Assembly: GCA_037957365.1 (NCBI GenBank)
Contig: JARHVA010001175.1
Coordinates: forward strand, 3,606,001-3,670,000
Source: Torreya grandis
Lineage: Eukaryota > Streptophyta > Pinopsida > Cupressales > Taxaceae
Length of the DNA: 64,000 bases
Direction: 5' to 3'
Under the pieces are notes generated by a model that worked only from the letters and a program-made list of their open reading frames with translations, was not told where the DNA came from and searched no databases. Positions 52,116 through 64,000 of the stretch are shown here, piece by piece (within the stretch, counting starts at the first letter, position 1; each line of letters starts with the position of its first letter). A program made the translations under genes and the position numbers.

Positions 52116-53935
52116 CACAATACCCTTTATCTTAAGCAAAAATAGTTCAAAAATTTCTCTATACACACATTAATTATGAATGAAAACATAGTCAACTTCA
52201 AAACCTTTGTTCATACTAGATATGATTGATCAAAACTTCATAATGCCCATAAAGCATCCTTATGGAGTCTAAAACACTCCCTAATAAATAATTCATCAAG
52301 ATATATCAAAAAAACATCAAAACAAGCTCAATTGCCCTTATAAATCTACTTGTAGAACATTCATAAACACAAATTCAACTTTGGAGCTCAATATATTTGT
52401 TTATACACACTTACAGATCTTAAAATCCATATTTATAAATACACCTTGGAGTCCTATACAAATTCAATTTTACTGCATGGTCAAATTATTTTGGATCAAA
52501 AGATATGGCTCAAAAACTAGACAATAGTATTTCCTTTGCAAAAATAAAATATTAAAATATGAATGGTTATAGTTAAACTTTGAAAACTATGCTCGCATCC
52601 CATGTCCTCATTACTAAAATCAAATACACACTGTCAATCTCTTTCAAACTTTAACACATATGTGCCACTATCCAAATGTTTAAGTTTAGTCACTTTGACA
52701 TCATCTCGTGCACCCTTGAAATATTTATTAAATACACACCATTGATATCTATAGATCAACAAAGTCTTTAACTAGCAACACTCACCATTAGATCTAGCTT
52801 ATAAATCTTGAGATCATGACACTTGGCAACCTATTGTGCCTTTTGAGCACTTTACTTTCATTCCATCTACTTATGCCACTTGGCATCCTCTCATGCAATG
52901 TTGACATGTTAATTTAATATGCACCATAGGATAAATATTTATGATTTAATTTGCACCATTGGATCTTCTAGACTAAATGACCTCATCCTTTAATGTGAAT
53001 AAAATTGATGGTCTCTGACCCATCACTATTTGTAAGTGTAACTTTTAATATTTAAATCTCGAGATGGATAACACTTCAAGACCACAATTTTTAGGGTATA
53101 TTATTTACATTATATAAAACATATCCATGATATCCTTTTACCAAAATTTATATTCCATGTACCTAAAATAAATTCACAAACTTACTGGTTCATCCATTTT
53201 TGCATGATGGTTTGTGATGGTCTAGAAAACATTACAAACTGCTTGGGAAGCTAACTTTACCCTTGCATATCTTTTATCACACTTCAGTGATAGACCTAAA
53301 TATTAGTGAAAATAAACTAAGAAAAAAATTAAATAAACCCATATGATCACCTTCTCTTGAAACATCCACATGTATTATATATGCCATCATCAAAATGCTT
53401 ACTCAATTTTTCTTACCTCATGCAAATTTTGCTTAGTATGGGAGAACACTGTCAAAATGCCAGAGAGCCTAACTTTATAACCACATATATTTAAATGTGA
53501 TTAGGTGAATGAAATAATAATTATCTCATAATATCTAGGGACTAATTTTATCACAACCATATGACCAATTCCCCTTGATTCATCCACATGTAGCAATGGT
53601 GACATCAACAAACTACCTACTCAAATTTTATTCCACTAGACCCAAACTATCTAGATAAAAACTATATACTACAAGATGAGTTCCAATTATGAAAAAAATC
53701 TCTCCAAACATATAAAACCTCTTATAGGACCTATTGAATATGATCGATACTCCATACTCATGCCTAAACATCTCTAACCAAGCCAAAATTGAAGATTAAC
53801 CAAGCCAACTTCAAGCACACTTTGATAAGCAAATTTCACACTTTTTCATTATTACTTAGGATATAAAATCACTTCATCCACTCATTATGGCACATCCATG
53901 AGATACTCATGACATCAATAATAACTCTCCAATTA

Positions 53936-53946
53936 TCTCCCCCTTT
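53936..53946 (-). promoter_or_regulatory. Polypurine tract of minus-strand B element
   Basis: On the minus strand aaagggggaga stands directly before the LTR start. It matches gtaagggggag of the forward copy at 29981. Confidence 0.75.
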
Positions 53947-55184
53947 ATTATTGATGACAACAAACATTATTTAGCTCACTTTATCTTTCTACAAGCACTC
54001 TCACAATAGGAACTTTCTCTCCCTTTGACACAATGACAAAGTGGGAAAAATATAATCCTAATGGCATAAACATACCACCAAAAAGAGAGGGTCACATTAT
54101 AAATATGATACAAACACTCCTTTACCTTGATCATACCTTTTCTTGCCTTGACACCTTCCTATTGCTACATACCAACACTTACTTCAACCAAGCACTACAA
54201 CCAATGAAGGTAGACCACAAAAAATACTGACATGTAATGGATCTTACCAAGAAACAATTGAGAGGGACTCATTTTAAGATTTATAAAGCATTTCATTACT
54301 TAAGCATCTTCAAATCTCCATACACCATGAAGAACCATCATATAGGCTTACTAGCCTTCTCTCTCAAACCACCTCAAGGACCACCAAAATAACTTCATGC
54401 CACACAAAAAATAAGAAACAAGATCTAAAACAACCTAATAACATACCTTGAAATACTCATGCCTTACTCTTTTTGGAGAAACTACATAGAAAATCAAACT
54501 TCTTCTTACTAGGCTTGTCTAGTCTCCTTGTAGCCCTATCTAGAACTTGCAGATCCCACAACTTTAAAAAGATAGACCTTTAATAATTTAAACTTAATAT
54601 CTATATCACTCTCATATTCCCATTTAAGAACACCAATTTTCAACACCTAGCTCATTTTATGCAACATACTTCCTTCACAAACCTACTATCTAACTAAGCC
54701 TCAAATTTGACAAAAATTTGAATAACTTGAGAATCAAAAACCTTAAAATATCTATGAATATTGAGTTGGTAACCCATTTGGCCCATTTTTAGGCATGCAT
54801 ACTCTTAATCACAAACTATGATAGTTGAGATCAAAAAAAATATCCAATTTAACTTCAACATACTTTCAGACCATAAAACCACTTGAAGCATGTTATAATA
54901 ATGTCGAAAGACCTTTTTATGCAAAAATATCATTTTGACATTGCATCATTCTCATTATTCCACCTAAAAACACCCATTTTAACCTTGTAGACTGACCGTA
55001 TACAATTATCAACATCATGGCATTATCACAACATATCTTGCACCTAGACATACCTACTCCAACTGAAAACACTCATCTCTAGCCTTCTAAGACCTTCTTA
55101 AGATCACCAAAACAACACTTGATTCTACAATGAAAGGAGTCTCTTAATAGGTATATATAGATACATCCTTTGCACCACTATGCT
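53947..55184 (-). other. Minus-strand B interior after gag, no pol
   Basis: The stretch corresponds to 29051-29980 of the forward array; for example, cctagctcattttatgcaac and the tctccttgtagccctatc stretch near 54527 mirror ctacaaggaggctag at 29575. No enzyme motif is present. Confidence 0.5.
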
Positions 55185-57728
55185 CTAGAACAAAGTGAAT
55201 CTAGGAGTGGCCCACATCTCCTTAGTAACCACTAGAAACCTCTTATATCTATAAGACTTCTTATTTTTGTTCTTCTTCTCTTTAGTCTGAACTATGAAAA
55301 TTGGTTACTTTTCTATATCACTCTCCTTCTCTTCTAAGATATAATTGACAACACATGGAGAAAATATGGAATCTTGACATACCTTTTCATTTAAAGCATC
55401 AACCTTATAGCTTGGAACCTCATCACTAGGTACATATAATTGATGTTCTTTGCATGAAGCTTTCTCAACAATAGTAGGATGTTTACTTGGATCCATACAT
55501 ATCTTAGGACTAGCCTCAACAAGTACCTTAATATTTTCCTTAAGCTTGGTCTATTCATTCAAAACATGAGTAGTTAATGAAATATCTCGACACTCTTTAC
55601 CTATTGTAGTATTCTCCACCATAAAAAATAAATTACTTGGACTTGTAGACTCATCATGACTCACACTTACCACCTTTGGATTTCATGAGTTAACCTTTCT
55701 TCCTTGTATTCTAAGAACTTAATTAAACCTATTCTAACTTGTATTCCTTTTCTTTCTGAATCTAGTAATGTGATCTCTCTTTTCATATTTGAAACACATC
55801 ATACCTTTTACAAGAAACTCATTTTGTCTTACTATATTTGGACAAAATCTTGCAATGTGTCCTAGTTCATAACAACTATAAAACCCAATATCAAATGAAG
55901 GAAACTCAGCTTGCCTTACCTTAAATGGATACCTTTTTACAAAGTGTCCCACATCATTATAGTTTTAGCACTCAACCTTGATCATATATTTTTACTGATG
56001 ACCCCCATCATAGTTCCATGCAAACTCATTCCTAACATGTCTCTTGCATTCTCTAGCCCTATGATCAAATTGATTACATGTGTAACAATAACCATTGAAA
56101 CTTACATACCTTATGACATTTCTTTATTTGATCTAATTTGTCTTCATTATTCTAGAAACTTCATTCCTTATCTAATGAATTGTCTTCAAAGGTTGATTGT
56201 CCTTGTTCACATTAGTCTTCATCTTATCTTGAGTTACAGTCTTTGGTTCTTTGTATCTAAGACTAGTCTTATCAATTTCATTCTTTTAATCATCTAGAAT
56301 GTTGTGTAAATCACTTAAGCTATTTTATAATCTCAAAAATGTCATTACTTTACTATATATTTTCTATAACTCATATTTCAATGACTCATTTTCAATTACA
56401 TACCTTACACAATCATCTTCTTTAGCTTTTAGGCCTATAGATTGAATTTCCAATTAACAACTGAGATGCTTCACCATATATTAATGTTCCTTGGCATATT
56501 AATCCATCTTGCCTCAAAAACACTGAACTAATCATAAAATTCCTTGAGTTTATATTTCATCTTCTTATTGATCTTCTTCTCAATCTTTAGTTCTTCATGA
56601 GCATTTGTCAATGCAGTCTCATAGTCCACCTCATCTTCATCATTATTTGAATGACTATAAGTAGACTCCTTTTTATGTGAGAAAATACCTTCCTCATCCA
56701 CAAATAGGGTTTATTCTTCAATAAGAACATCATCTTCATGATCATACTCAAAGTCACTACCTTCACTCTCATCTAATGAGCTGCAATCATCTTTGGTGTA
56801 GAGACTTTTCTTGTCCTTAAAGTGCTTCTTATTGTTGTCAAACCTTCTAAATCTCTTTTTGATTTTATTAGACCTAAATTATCTCTTTCAATCATCAGGA
56901 AATTTATCATGTTCTTCATCATCATCCTTCTTATATTTATGAGGGCACTTTTTAGAAAAATTTCATATCCCACCATAATTAAATCATTTGAGGGGTAGTT
57001 TACCTTTATACTTGTCTGAACCTATTCTCAATTTTCTTGAAATCAAAGTAATTAGTTCATCCTCATTTATATCATAAATTTCATCCTCCTTGAGTTTCTT
57101 ACCTTTTGACTTTTTCTTTGTCTTCATTTCATTCTTCAAATATACTTCTTTCTTTGGTGGTATATTATCATTCTTCCTCATCTCATAGGCAGTAAGGGTG
57201 TCATGTAATTGATCAATCTTCAACTGAGTAAGGTCATGACTCTCTTATATAATAGATAATTTTGAATCAAACTTTTGGGATATAGATGTTAATACCTTTT
57301 GAACAATAGTAGCCTCTTCAAGGTTCTCTCTAAGACCTTTGATGATGTTCATAATCTCATCAACTTTATCTAAAAGGATTTCACAAAATATTTTTCATTC
57401 TTCTTAAGACTTTCAAATTTCCTTCTCCTTCATAAATGATCTAAATTTTGTCCCATATCTCTTTAACTAATTTTTAATGGACTAACTTGGTAAACTCAAT
57501 TTTTATAAGACCATAGGTGATGGCATTCATTGCCTTATAATTTTTCTCAAACAACTTCTTATATCCAATAGAAGATGGAGAGTAGTAGGAGCAACATAAC
57601 CATTTACAAGATACTACCATATGTCAAACCCTAGGGACATACCTCATCTTAAAACTCTAAATTAAATAATTACATCCATTTAAAATTTGTTCTTGATTAG
57701 TATAGAAACCTCCTTGATGACTACCCAT
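55185..57728 (-). pseudogene. gag: Family B gag, minus-strand copy (broken, five knuckles)
   Basis: The start is MGSHQGG at 57728 and the stop at 55185-55187, about 848 codons if continuous. The capsid region is frame-broken. The linker (56984-57223) has MKIDQLHDTLTAYEMR and a lysine-rich run. Knuckle 1 (about 56945-56995) has lost its first Cys to a stop. After an Asp-rich and coiled-coil part, four more knuckles follow between about 56095 and 55745: CYTCNQFDHRARECK, then C-stop-NYNDVGHFVKRYP, YSCYELGHIARFCP and CFKYEKRDHITRFRK. The tail carries the SHDESTSPSN-like block, PSKHPTIVEKA and VDALNEKVCQDSIF. This copy shows the full family architecture best. Confidence 0.87.
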
Positions 57729-57778
57729 ATTGTACCTTGGATCACCTTCAAGCTATCAAACCTTTACCAAAGGACCTA

Positions 57779-57790
57779 ATTTGATACCAA
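57779..57790 (-). promoter_or_regulatory. Primer binding site of minus-strand B element
   Basis: On the minus strand ttggtatcaaat lies one base inside the 5' LTR end. It keeps GGTATCA of the tRNA-Met type site. Confidence 0.75.
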
Positions 57791-57791
57791 T

Positions 57792-60622
57792 TATTAGAGG
57801 TACAAACACTAAGGTGGGGTGAATCAATGTACCCATATATTATAATAACAATTGAAACCCTTTAAAACTATAAAAAAAAATCAACATATATCAACTTGAT
57901 CAAGTAAAATTAACAAGAGAGCTCATTCATTCAATGCATACACAAGATCAAACACATAACACATAGTTCCTATGGGAAACACTCATGGGAAATAAAACCC
58001 AATATCAAGCTTGTAACACATGGAATATTATCCTATAAAAAATTACAATAAATAGAGTGATAAACTCATTTAAACTATAAAATCTTGATCATATCCTCCT
58101 AACCAAAGGTGTTTAGTAAATCACTTGTTTCATAAGGAGAAACTACCCCTAAGGAAGATCAACTATTTTATACCCTCATTTGAACACTTCAACCTTAGAA
58201 ATGATGTTTTCAACACCTAATTATGGATCTCTATTTATCTAAAATCTACACAAATTATCTCTATCTCAAACAAGCCTCTCACATAGGCATGCCATAATCT
58301 CTCTCCTTCAAACAAACTATCCTCAGATGCACACTCAAACCTCTTCACATATTCTCAAACTACAAGATGACTATTATGACATTAAAATATGACCTACATG
58401 TCATACACATAATATTTAATCTAATATACTTCTCAACCCATCCATTGGTCATATATATTTTTCCTTCACTCCACAACTCTCACATGCACACCTTGCACTC
58501 TCTCCTAAAATCTTCTCACCAAATCTATAAACCATCACATTTGGTTTCACTATATATAAATCATTCAAAAATTATTAGGGTAAAAATATTTTATTTTTTT
58601 GCCACATTACATGACTTTACTCTTAATACATCTTCCATAGGTCACACTTAAGCACAATCCACGTCTAAATAGGCCTTAGTTAGTTTTAAGTCCTATGGAG
58701 ACCCATTCATCTCTTTGACACTTCTCTGAGAAAATAGAAAGATAGGAACACTTAAAAAATACATGGAACCATTCCACATGATCTATAGGTCCTCTTTAAT
58801 TACCAATAACCATCATAATACCCTTTAGCTTAAGCACAAATAGCTCAAACATTTCTCTATACATACAGTCATTATGAATGATAACATAGTCGACTTCAAA
58901 ACCTTTGTTCATACTAGATATGATTTATCAAACCTTCATAATGCACACCAATCATCCTTATGGATTATAAAACACTCCCCAATAACTATTTAATCAAGAG
59001 ATATCAAAACAATAGCAAAATAAGCTCAATTACCCTTCTCACAATACTTGCAGAACATGAAAGAACACATAGTAAAATTTATAGCCTAATATATTTATCT
59101 GTACACGCTTCCAAATATTCAAATCCATATTTATAGATGTGGGTTAGATTATTATACAACTTATATTTTTACTACATTTCCAAATTAGTTTTGGATCAAA
59201 ATATATGGCTTAAAAACCAGACACTAGTCTTTCCTTTGCAAATATCAAATATTCAAATGCCAATGGTCATAGTTAAACTTAAAAAACTATGCTCACATAT
59301 CATGTACTTGTTGATCAAATAAAATACACATTGTTGGTCTCTTTTCAACTTTAACACATAGGTTCCACTATCTAAATGTTAAAATTCAATCACTTTGACC
59401 TTATCTCATGCACCATTGAAATATTGACTAAATACACATCATTGATATATACAAATCAACTAAGTATTTAAATAGAAATGCTCACTAATATATCTAACTT
59501 ATAACCCCTAATATCATGACACTTGGGACCCTTGTTTTCCTTCTAAGCACTTTAATATCATTCCATTTGCTTGTGGTTGGAAACCTCTCATGCAATGTTG
59601 ACATGTTGACTTCATAGGCACCATAAGATCAAGATTTATGATATAATGTGCACCTTTGGATCTTCTAGAGAAAATGACATCATATTTCAATGTGAATAAA
59701 CTTTATGGTCTCCAACCCATCACTCTTTATAAGTACAACTTTGAAGATTTAAATCTCAAGTTAGATAATACTTCAAGATCCCAAATGTTTAAGGTATATT
59801 CTTGACATTATAAAAAACATCTCCATGATATCATTTACCAAAATTGATCTTCCACATACCTAAAATAAATACACAAACCTACTATTTCATACATGTCTAC
59901 ATGATAGTTTTTGATGGTCTAGAAAACATTAAAAACTACTTAGGAAGCCAACTTTTCCCTTGCATATCTTTTGTCCCACTTCAGTGCTTGACCTAAAAAT
60001 TAGTAAAAATTAAATAGTCATAAAGTATAATAAACTGATATGATTACCTTCTCCTAAAACATACACACTTGTGAGATATTCCATCATTAAAATTCTTACT
60101 TATCTCTTCTTGCCTCACATAAATTTGGCTATGGGAAAACACTATCAAAATGCCTAAGAGCCTAACTTTGTACCCACATATATTTGAATGCACTTAGGTT
60201 AATGACCTAAAAATTAGTACAATTAATTAGGAATACTTTTTTCATAGCCATATGACTAACTCCCTTGACTCATCCACATGTGGTAATGGTGACATCATCA
60301 AATTGCCTACTCAATTTTTTTGCCATTAGATCAAAACTATCTAGATGAAAACTATGGAATACAAAATGAATTCCAATTATGAACACAAGATCTCAAAGCA
60401 TATAAAACCTCTTATAGAACCAATTGAACATGATCAATACTCCATACTCATCCTTTAACATATATAACCTAGCTAAAATTTAAGAATAACCAAACCAACT
60501 TCAATCACGCTTTGACAAGCACATTACACACTGTTATTATTACTTAGGCTATCAAATAAATTTATCCACTCACTAGGACACCTCCATGACATCATCATGA
60601 CATCACTAAAAACTTTCCAATA
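57792..60622 (-). mobile_element. Family B 5' LTR of the nested element
   Basis: 2,831 bp. The minus-strand start is TATTGG, where TG has become TA, and the end is cctctaata. It aligns with 49854-53935 after removal of the solo LTR and, reversed, with 23700-26511. Confidence 0.88.
58551..58560 (-). promoter_or_regulatory. TATA box in family B 5' LTR
   Basis: On the minus strand tttatatata precedes gtgaaaccaaatgtg. It would place the transcript start about 730 bp before the LTR end. Confidence 0.55.
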
Positions 60623-60627
60623 GTACT
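60623..60627. repeat. Target-site duplication, right (gtact)
   Basis: Identical to 49849-49853; see the element between them. Confidence 0.85.
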
Positions 60628-63144
60628 ATCCCCATTTTTAATCATTCAATTATGAACTAGATAATATTCTATGACCACACAAAGATAAAAGGGAGGAGGC
60701 GTAGTCATCTTTGGAGCTTGAGGATCAATAACTTGATTTGAATTTGTTAGAGTAAAACTTACCCTTTCTTTTTTAGGTTATCTATCTGAGACATTGAGAT
60801 TTTAAATCTTCTCTTGCAGGAGGTTATTTTGACTTGGTTTCAATGATGTATCCTAGATAGAAATTGACACAAAAGCCTTCTTCATTTTATTCACAATACT
60901 ACGTGGAGATGTGGTTGTCTTAGGTTACAATTTAAGATCAAAAGTGATACCTAAATGTTGTGTGATATAAGAAATGTAAGGACCCTTTAAATTATACCCC
61001 TTTAGACTTTGTACTTGATGATTTGATGTCTTTTGAGGCACATCCTAAGTGGTGGTATTTTTGGGTGGCTAAGAAGGAGGAGGAGTTGCCTTGTTAGGAC
61101 CTAAAACTTCATCAATTACCCTTTTATTGGATCTCATGTGGGCTGAAATGGAATTATCAACATTGGACATATTTTGGCCTTGATTTATAAATATGTGCTC
61201 CAATGAATTCTCACCTTTATATAAGTTAACAAATGTAGTTTTAGTAGGTGTTTTACTACTATCTTTTCCTTTTTGATGGGCACTTCAACTTGAGTGAAAT
61301 AAGGAATGTCTCCATGTGGTATAGAGGATTCCTTATGCTAAGAAGGTGGATGATTGTCATATGGAGGAGGAGATTAACTTTGATACCTATAAGATTGTTG
61401 ATAACTCTCACTAGTTGGAGCCGTTTCCATGCTATTTTCTTGATCCCACTAATTTTTCCATTGGCCTTGTTGAGCATAGTTGATTTGAGTTGGCACTATA
61501 ACTCTATAATTTATTAGAGAATCAAGATTATATTGCATTTATTGATAATTCTACCTTTATCCTTACTAATTGGACTGATAGAGTGGCCTATTATATTGAT
61601 AATTCTAATTGGGATTATGGTATGGCTTATAAGGTGGAGCTTACTACCTTTCCATTGTAACTAACTTGTTATTCTAAGATTTAATAAGACTCTCTATCTT
61701 TCCCAATCTATCAATATAATTACCCTTTATTTGATAAAGACTTGATGAATCTATAACTGGAGAAATAGTAGGAGTAGGAGGATGGACTCTAGAAAAAGAG
61801 GTATATGTGGTCTTGGAGAAAACTTACCTACTTTTATTAATAAATTTTAAACTTTTATTTATACTTCATAAGCCTCAAGAGAAGTATTTCCTCCCATGTA
61901 TTGGATCATCAAAACCACATCTAAATTAAGAGCTTTCAGATAGTATAAAAATGCATAGTTGGGAGTAGGCTTGATCACTGTAAGAATTATGTTCTTGGGT
62001 TTTTTTAACCTATAATTGAAATCCACCATGAATTCATGAGGAAACCTATTGATTTTTATAAGATACTCCACCAATGAAAGATGATCACTTTTATCCTCAA
62101 AGTGATTGAATAGGAATTCTCAAAATTATAAGATGATCCACAAATAAAGTATTTCCTCTCATGGATTGGATTATCATAGTCACATCTAAATTAAGAGATC
62201 TCATATAGTAAATAAATTCATAATTGGGAGTAGGTTTGATCACTACCAAAATTCTATTCTTAGTTTTTTGAAACCTGTAATTTAAATCCATCATGAATTT
62301 ATGAGGAAACCTCTTGATTTTTATAAGTTGCTCCACCAATGAAAGATGATCACTTTTGTCCTAAAAGTGATTGCATAAGACTCCTCCAAATTATAAATTA
62401 TTCCACTAATAGAGTATTTCCTCCTATGGATTAGATCATCACAACCACATCTAAATTAAGATATTTTAAATAGTACATAAATGCATAGCTGGTAGTAGGC
62501 TTAATCACTATCAGAATTCTATTCCTGGTTTTCTAAAACTTGTAATTGAAATCCACCATGAATTCATGAAGAAACCTTGTGATTATTATAAGATTCTCTA
62601 CCAATGAAAGATGATCACTTTTGTCCTCAAAGTGCTTGCATAGGACTTATCCAAATTCATCCCAGTTATTAATTGATGTAGGTGTCAATCTTTTGTACCA
62701 TTGAAGTGCTTTGCCTTTGAATGAAGTTGTTAACAACCTCATTACTACATTTTATTGAGTCACATGGGTCACTAAACAAAGGTTAGTTATGTCTTCAATA
62801 TGTTCTATAGGAGTAACTAGATTTTCTCCTCTAAAATAAGGAAGAAAATTTTGGGAAAAATCTAGAATATCATCCCATTGATTGATATTTAGGGGGCTAC
62901 CACCATTTAAAGTCACAAAGGCTTGTATTCTAGGAACAACAATCTGAGGTATGGGATTCACAACAATGTTTGGCAGAATAATATTTGTCTAAACAAGAGG
63001 AGTTTGAATAACAATATGGGAAGTAGGTGGTGTGGGATTTGGATTGGATTGAGAAGCTTTCTTTTTCTTTACTGATTGGAAATGTAACTTAGTGAAATCT
63101 CTCTTTTACTTTTGTAGAGGATCTTGTGACCACTATGGGTAGCA
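60628..63144 (-). pseudogene. gag: Ty3/Gypsy element G gag, with internal triplication (broken)
   Basis: A likely ATG at 63144 gives MLPIVVTRSSTKVKE. A Pro/Asn-rich part leads to AFVTLNGGSPLNINQWDD and YFRGENLVTPIEHIEDIT (62780-62930), the start of a Retrotrans_gag (PF03732-like) domain. The domain's later part, with EQLIKIKRFPHKFMMDLNY and TPNYEFIYYMRSLNLDV in one copy, is present three times (61883-62677). A Pro/Tyr-rich stretch (about 61370-61640) and a segment with FVSISI near 60870 follow. It would lead into the protease, now separated by the B element; the sequence resumes at 49848. Stops and frame changes are frequent. Confidence 0.82.
61883..62677 (-). repeat. Three tandem 265-bp copies within the G gag
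   Basis: The plus-strand marker agtatttcctc begins at 61883, 62148 and 62413, exactly 265 bp apart each time. A second marker, accaatgaaagatgatcac, occurs in each at 62071, 62336 and 62601. The copies differ by scattered substitutions. Because 265 is not a multiple of three, each copy shifts the reading frame by one. Confidence 0.93.
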
Positions 63145-64000
63145 TGAAATATATGAAAATATGAAAATGACACCTTGAAACTTGATATTATACTTAGATA
63201 TGTATATATATGATTCAATTCATGTGAATAAGTAGCCCCACTAGGTGTGATAGAATTTTTAACAACCTACATAACACCCAACTAAAATCAAATTGCTTAA
63301 ATCTAACTCATATCTGGACTAACATTGGAATGATCTAAGGTTGTGGGATACCTATTCTAGATCAGAACTCTAGTTGTGAAGATATATCCTTTGAGTATAT
63401 GAATTTAGGATCAATTACTAAACCTATTTGAGGTTGGGATGAAAATATTAAATAAGATTATTGAAATGAAAACTATGATATGATGGTGATACACCTAGAT
63501 AGTTATTGATCCTCTATAAACTTTGAAACTTAGGAAAATATAGATCAATATAGAACAATTTGTCAATAAGACTTTCTTAGATCAATCCTAGACATTAGTG
63601 TTTCAAATTAAAGTTTGAAATAAGGTTTTTAGATTGAAGGTGTGTGAATTAAGGTCTCTAAAGACACTATAAACTAACAATCTTCAACATAATTTATGTT
63701 CTTAACTCTTAAAGTGACCTGTAGAGGATGAAATCATAATAGTAGGTGAGGAAATGAGCTACAAAAAGAGATATATATATATATATATATCACACTTATA
63801 TGAAAATAAATAATCAAAAGTACACACTAAAAACATAAATTAATCTGTAAACAAACTTTGTTTATTGATTTCTGGTGCAAGTTATAATAATTATATAGTC
63901 TCTTTATACCATCATGAAAGATCCTAAAAAATGGCTTAAACACCCTAATATATGTAAAAATGGAATAAATATATCCAAAGTGGTGTAGAGGTGATAACGA
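63145..64000 (-). other. Upstream of element G gag: leader and possibly LTR
   Basis: No coding frame. By position it should hold the leader, primer binding site and perhaps LTR of element G, but I found no matching 3' LTR in the window and no clear binding site. An (AT)n tract occupies 63769-63790. Confidence 0.4.

Larger units (their letters stand above)
49854..53935 (-). mobile_element. Family B 3' LTR, split by a solo C LTR
   Basis: The minus-strand start TAATTGG follows the polypurine tract and the end is cctataaca. Plus-strand phrases such as gatcaaacacataacacata (about 50010) recur at about 57946 in the 5' LTR. The LTR is interrupted between 50885 and 52116; the uninterrupted counterpart is at about 58800-58830. 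A TATA box (ctatatatag) lies at 50618-50627. Confidence 0.85.
49854..60622 (-). mobile_element. Family B gag-only element, complete, nested in element G
   Basis: Read on the minus strand: 5' LTR 57792-60622, primer binding site, gag, polypurine tract, and 3' LTR 49854-53935 interrupted by a solo LTR. It is flanked by perfect gtact duplications. Removing the 1,235-bp nested insert leaves a 3' LTR of about 2.85 kb, equal to the 5' LTR. The interior is about 3.86 kb and holds gag only. The insertion point falls at the retropepsin active-site region of element G. Confidence 0.92.

Overview
The window reads as intergenic DNA from a large, repeat-rich vascular plant genome. It is very AT-rich and poor in CG dinucleotides. 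Everything recognisable belongs to LTR retrotransposons with plant hallmarks: Copia-type gag with CCHC zinc knuckles, primer binding sites resembling the plant initiator tRNA-Met site, and a Ty3/Gypsy polyprotein with retropepsin, reverse transcriptase, RNase H and integrase. I found no host gene, rRNA, tRNA or CRISPR array. The species cannot be read from the sequence. All element genes are broken by stops and frameshifts, so the insertions are old.

Layout. 1-9.6 kb: a degenerate unknown coding-like remnant (1-1330), an LTR-like remnant with a TATA box (about 3366-4440), a short reverse-strand gag-like piece, then about 4.8 kb in which I recognise nothing. 9.6-23.7 kb and 35.46-35.84 kb: family A, an array LTR-gag-LTR-gag-LTR of a gag-only (TR-GAG-like) Copia element with LTRs near 3.5 kb, longer than its 2.6 kb interior. 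Its LTRs carry large TG/CA/TA microsatellites. 23.70-35.46 kb: family B, a related gag-only element also in an LTR-gag-LTR-gag-(LTR) array, inserted inside the third A LTR with a near-perfect 5-bp target duplication. 35.84-41.88 kb: family C on the minus strand, a gag-only element with a Gypsy-type gag and a forward-strand (antisense) open reading frame resembling the plant mobile domain. 41.9-46.4 kb: unassigned. 46.4-63.1 kb: a minus-strand Ty3/Gypsy element G, split between gag (60628-63144) and pol (46360-49848) by a complete minus-strand family B element (49854-60622) with a perfect 5-bp duplication. That B element has a solo C LTR (50886-52115) in its 3' LTR, giving three nesting layers.

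How the parts relate. Families A, B and C have gag but no reverse transcriptase or integrase, so if they were ever mobile they would have needed enzymes in trans. A and B gags share one design: an N-terminal UBN2/DUF4219-like capsid region, one zinc knuckle, an acidic/lysine-rich and coiled-coil stretch, two to four further knuckles, and a conserved tail. A and B are therefore sister families. The most unusual observations are the two independent tandem gag-only arrays, the multi-knuckle Gag with a consistent CCHY knuckle, the antisense ORF in C, the dense GGTCAAC/GTTGACC inverted repeats of C, and a 265-bp triplication inside the G gag.
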